Shown here piece by piece: positions 63,418-64,000 of a stretch of DNA of 64,000 bases; position 1 is the first letter of the stretch, and each line of letters starts with the position of its first letter. The translations under genes and the position numbers were made by a program. The notes under the pieces were generated by a model that searched no databases, had not been told where the DNA came from, and saw nothing but the letters and a program-made list of their open reading frames with translations. Source of the stretch: Microcoleus sp. FACHB-68 (lineage in GTDB: Bacteria > Cyanobacteriota > Cyanobacteriia > Cyanobacteriales > Oscillatoriaceae); contig NZ_JACJOT010000008.1 in assembly GCF_014695715.1 (NCBI RefSeq), forward strand, positions 930,001 to 994,000, read 5' to 3'.

Positions 63418-64000
63418 TTACATATCGTTGAGTTGCGAACGCAGCTCTTCCAATTCAGCGTCAACAGCTTGATTGTTTTTGGGGGCACTCGTTTGCCCAG
63501 AGGCGGGTAGAGCTTCTTGGGTAGGAGGAGCACCGCTAAGGGAAGCTTTCATGGCTGCGAGTTCGTCGTCAACATTGCTTCCAGATTCAAGCAGGGCAAA
63601 TTGACTTTCTAAATCGGCACCACCCAGCTCAGCAGCAGCTTGAGATCGGGCTTCCATTTGCAAAACCTTCTCTTCCATGCGCTCGAAAGCGCCCATTGCG
63701 CTGCTAGTGCCCAAATTGCCAATCGTGTTTTGCAGCTGTTCGTTAGCCTTAGCAGCTTGCGCCCGCGCTTTGAGCATATTCTTCTTGGTTTTGGCTTCAG
63801 AAATCTTACTTTCCAAAGCAATCAGGTTGCGCTTGAGCGTATCCACCTGAGTTACTTGTGTATCCAGCTGAGCTTTCAGCGTTCCTGCTGTTTCAGCGTG
63901 GCTTTTTTTCCGAACCAGTGCTTCGCGGGCTAGATTTTCATCCCCTTTTTGCAAAGCCAGCTGGGCGCGTTGTTGCCAGGTGTTGGCTTGAGATTGAGCC
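63418..64000 (-). CDS. vipp1: Vipp1/IM30 (PspA family), C-terminal part; 5' end outside window
   Basis: The reverse frame is open to the window edge (AQSQANTWQQRAQLALQKG continues upstream of a TTG at 63954), so about 193 C-terminal residues are seen. Long helices typical of PspA/IM30 (MLKARAQAAKANEQLQ, AFERMEEKVLQMEARSQAAAEL) end in a Pro/Ser-rich linker and the extra helix VDAELEELRSQLNDM. That last helix distinguishes Vipp1 from PspA. Vipp1 builds ESCRT-III-like assemblies needed for thylakoid membrane biogenesis and repair. It is followed downstream by the thioredoxin gene on the same strand. Confidence 0.92.
   Translation of the reverse strand, partial: AQSQANTWQQRAQLALQKGDENLAREALVRKKSHAETAGTLKAQLDTQVTQVDTLKRNLIALESKISEAKTKKNMLKARAQAAKANEQLQNTIGNLGTSSAMGAFERMEEKVLQMEARSQAAAELGGADLESQFALLESGSNVDDELAAMKASLSGAPPTQEALPASGQTSAPKNNQAVDAELEELRSQLNDM

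Overview
The window comes from a cyanobacterial chromosome, most likely a filamentous species. The markers for this are a cyanobacterial-type PEP carboxylase, Ycf20, a DUF3155 protein, Vipp1/IM30 with its C-terminal extension, a glutamyl-tRNA synthetase carrying a membrane CAAD domain, an nrtABCD nitrate uptake operon, D-glycerate 3-kinase, S-layer-homology proteins and a PEP-CTERM protein. GCCGGC-centred palindromes (often TGCCGGCA) and arrays of the heptamer GGGGCAT recur throughout. All assignments come from reading the sequence; no database search was run.

Layout. 1-2.6 kb: 3' part of a large secreted FG-GAP/RTX protein. 3.6-6.7 kb: ppc. 6.9-12.7 kb: a giant Ser/Thr-kinase/ATPase/GAF/histidine-kinase protein with a coupled small membrane protein. 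12.8-19.1 kb: an SLH protein, two small cyanobacterial proteins, a duplicated CheB-like protein and a glutathionyl-hydroquinone reductase. 19.3-22.4 kb is accessory: a deleted tnpB with its right end, a ParA ATPase with a coiled-coil partner, and a HicAB toxin-antitoxin pair. 22.6-28.8 kb: an M50 protease with CBS domains, a four-helix-bundle protein between heptamer arrays, SbcC and an unknown protein. 28.8-31.9 kb is accessory: a broken antitoxin-like gene, a small reverse-strand ORF, and an HTH-NACHT NTPase preceded by five 10-bp-phased direct repeats. 32-37.4 kb: a cyclic-nucleotide-binding protein, two paralogous exported proteins (one with SLH domains) and a GAF histidine kinase. 37.8-45.6 kb: DUF3155, ycf20 with glycerate kinase, a glycosyltransferase-like protein, a class-V PLP enzyme, a TM0106-type nuclease and an exported protein. 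46.4-49.4 kb: tRNA-Asp, gltX-CAAD and an exported protein. 49.4-53.6 kb: a second IS200/IS605-type right end, a ParM-like actin ATPase with an RHH/coiled-coil partner, and a lipid kinase with a PsiE-like protein. 53.9-59.4 kb: nrtABCD on the reverse strand. 60.2-64 kb: a PEP-CTERM protein, an aminotransferase, a thioredoxin and the 3' part of vipp1.

Genes that plausibly work together are nrtABCD; ParA with its partner; the ParM-like protein with its RHH partner; hicA with hicB; ycf20 with glycerate kinase (4-nt spacing); and the lipid kinase with the PsiE-like gene (8-nt overlap). The most interesting candidate for an undescribed system is the HTH-NACHT gene. Its promoter-proximal, helically phased CTGAC repeats suggest an operator for its own N-terminal HTH, and its C-terminus is an expanded Asp/Leu/Arg repeat.
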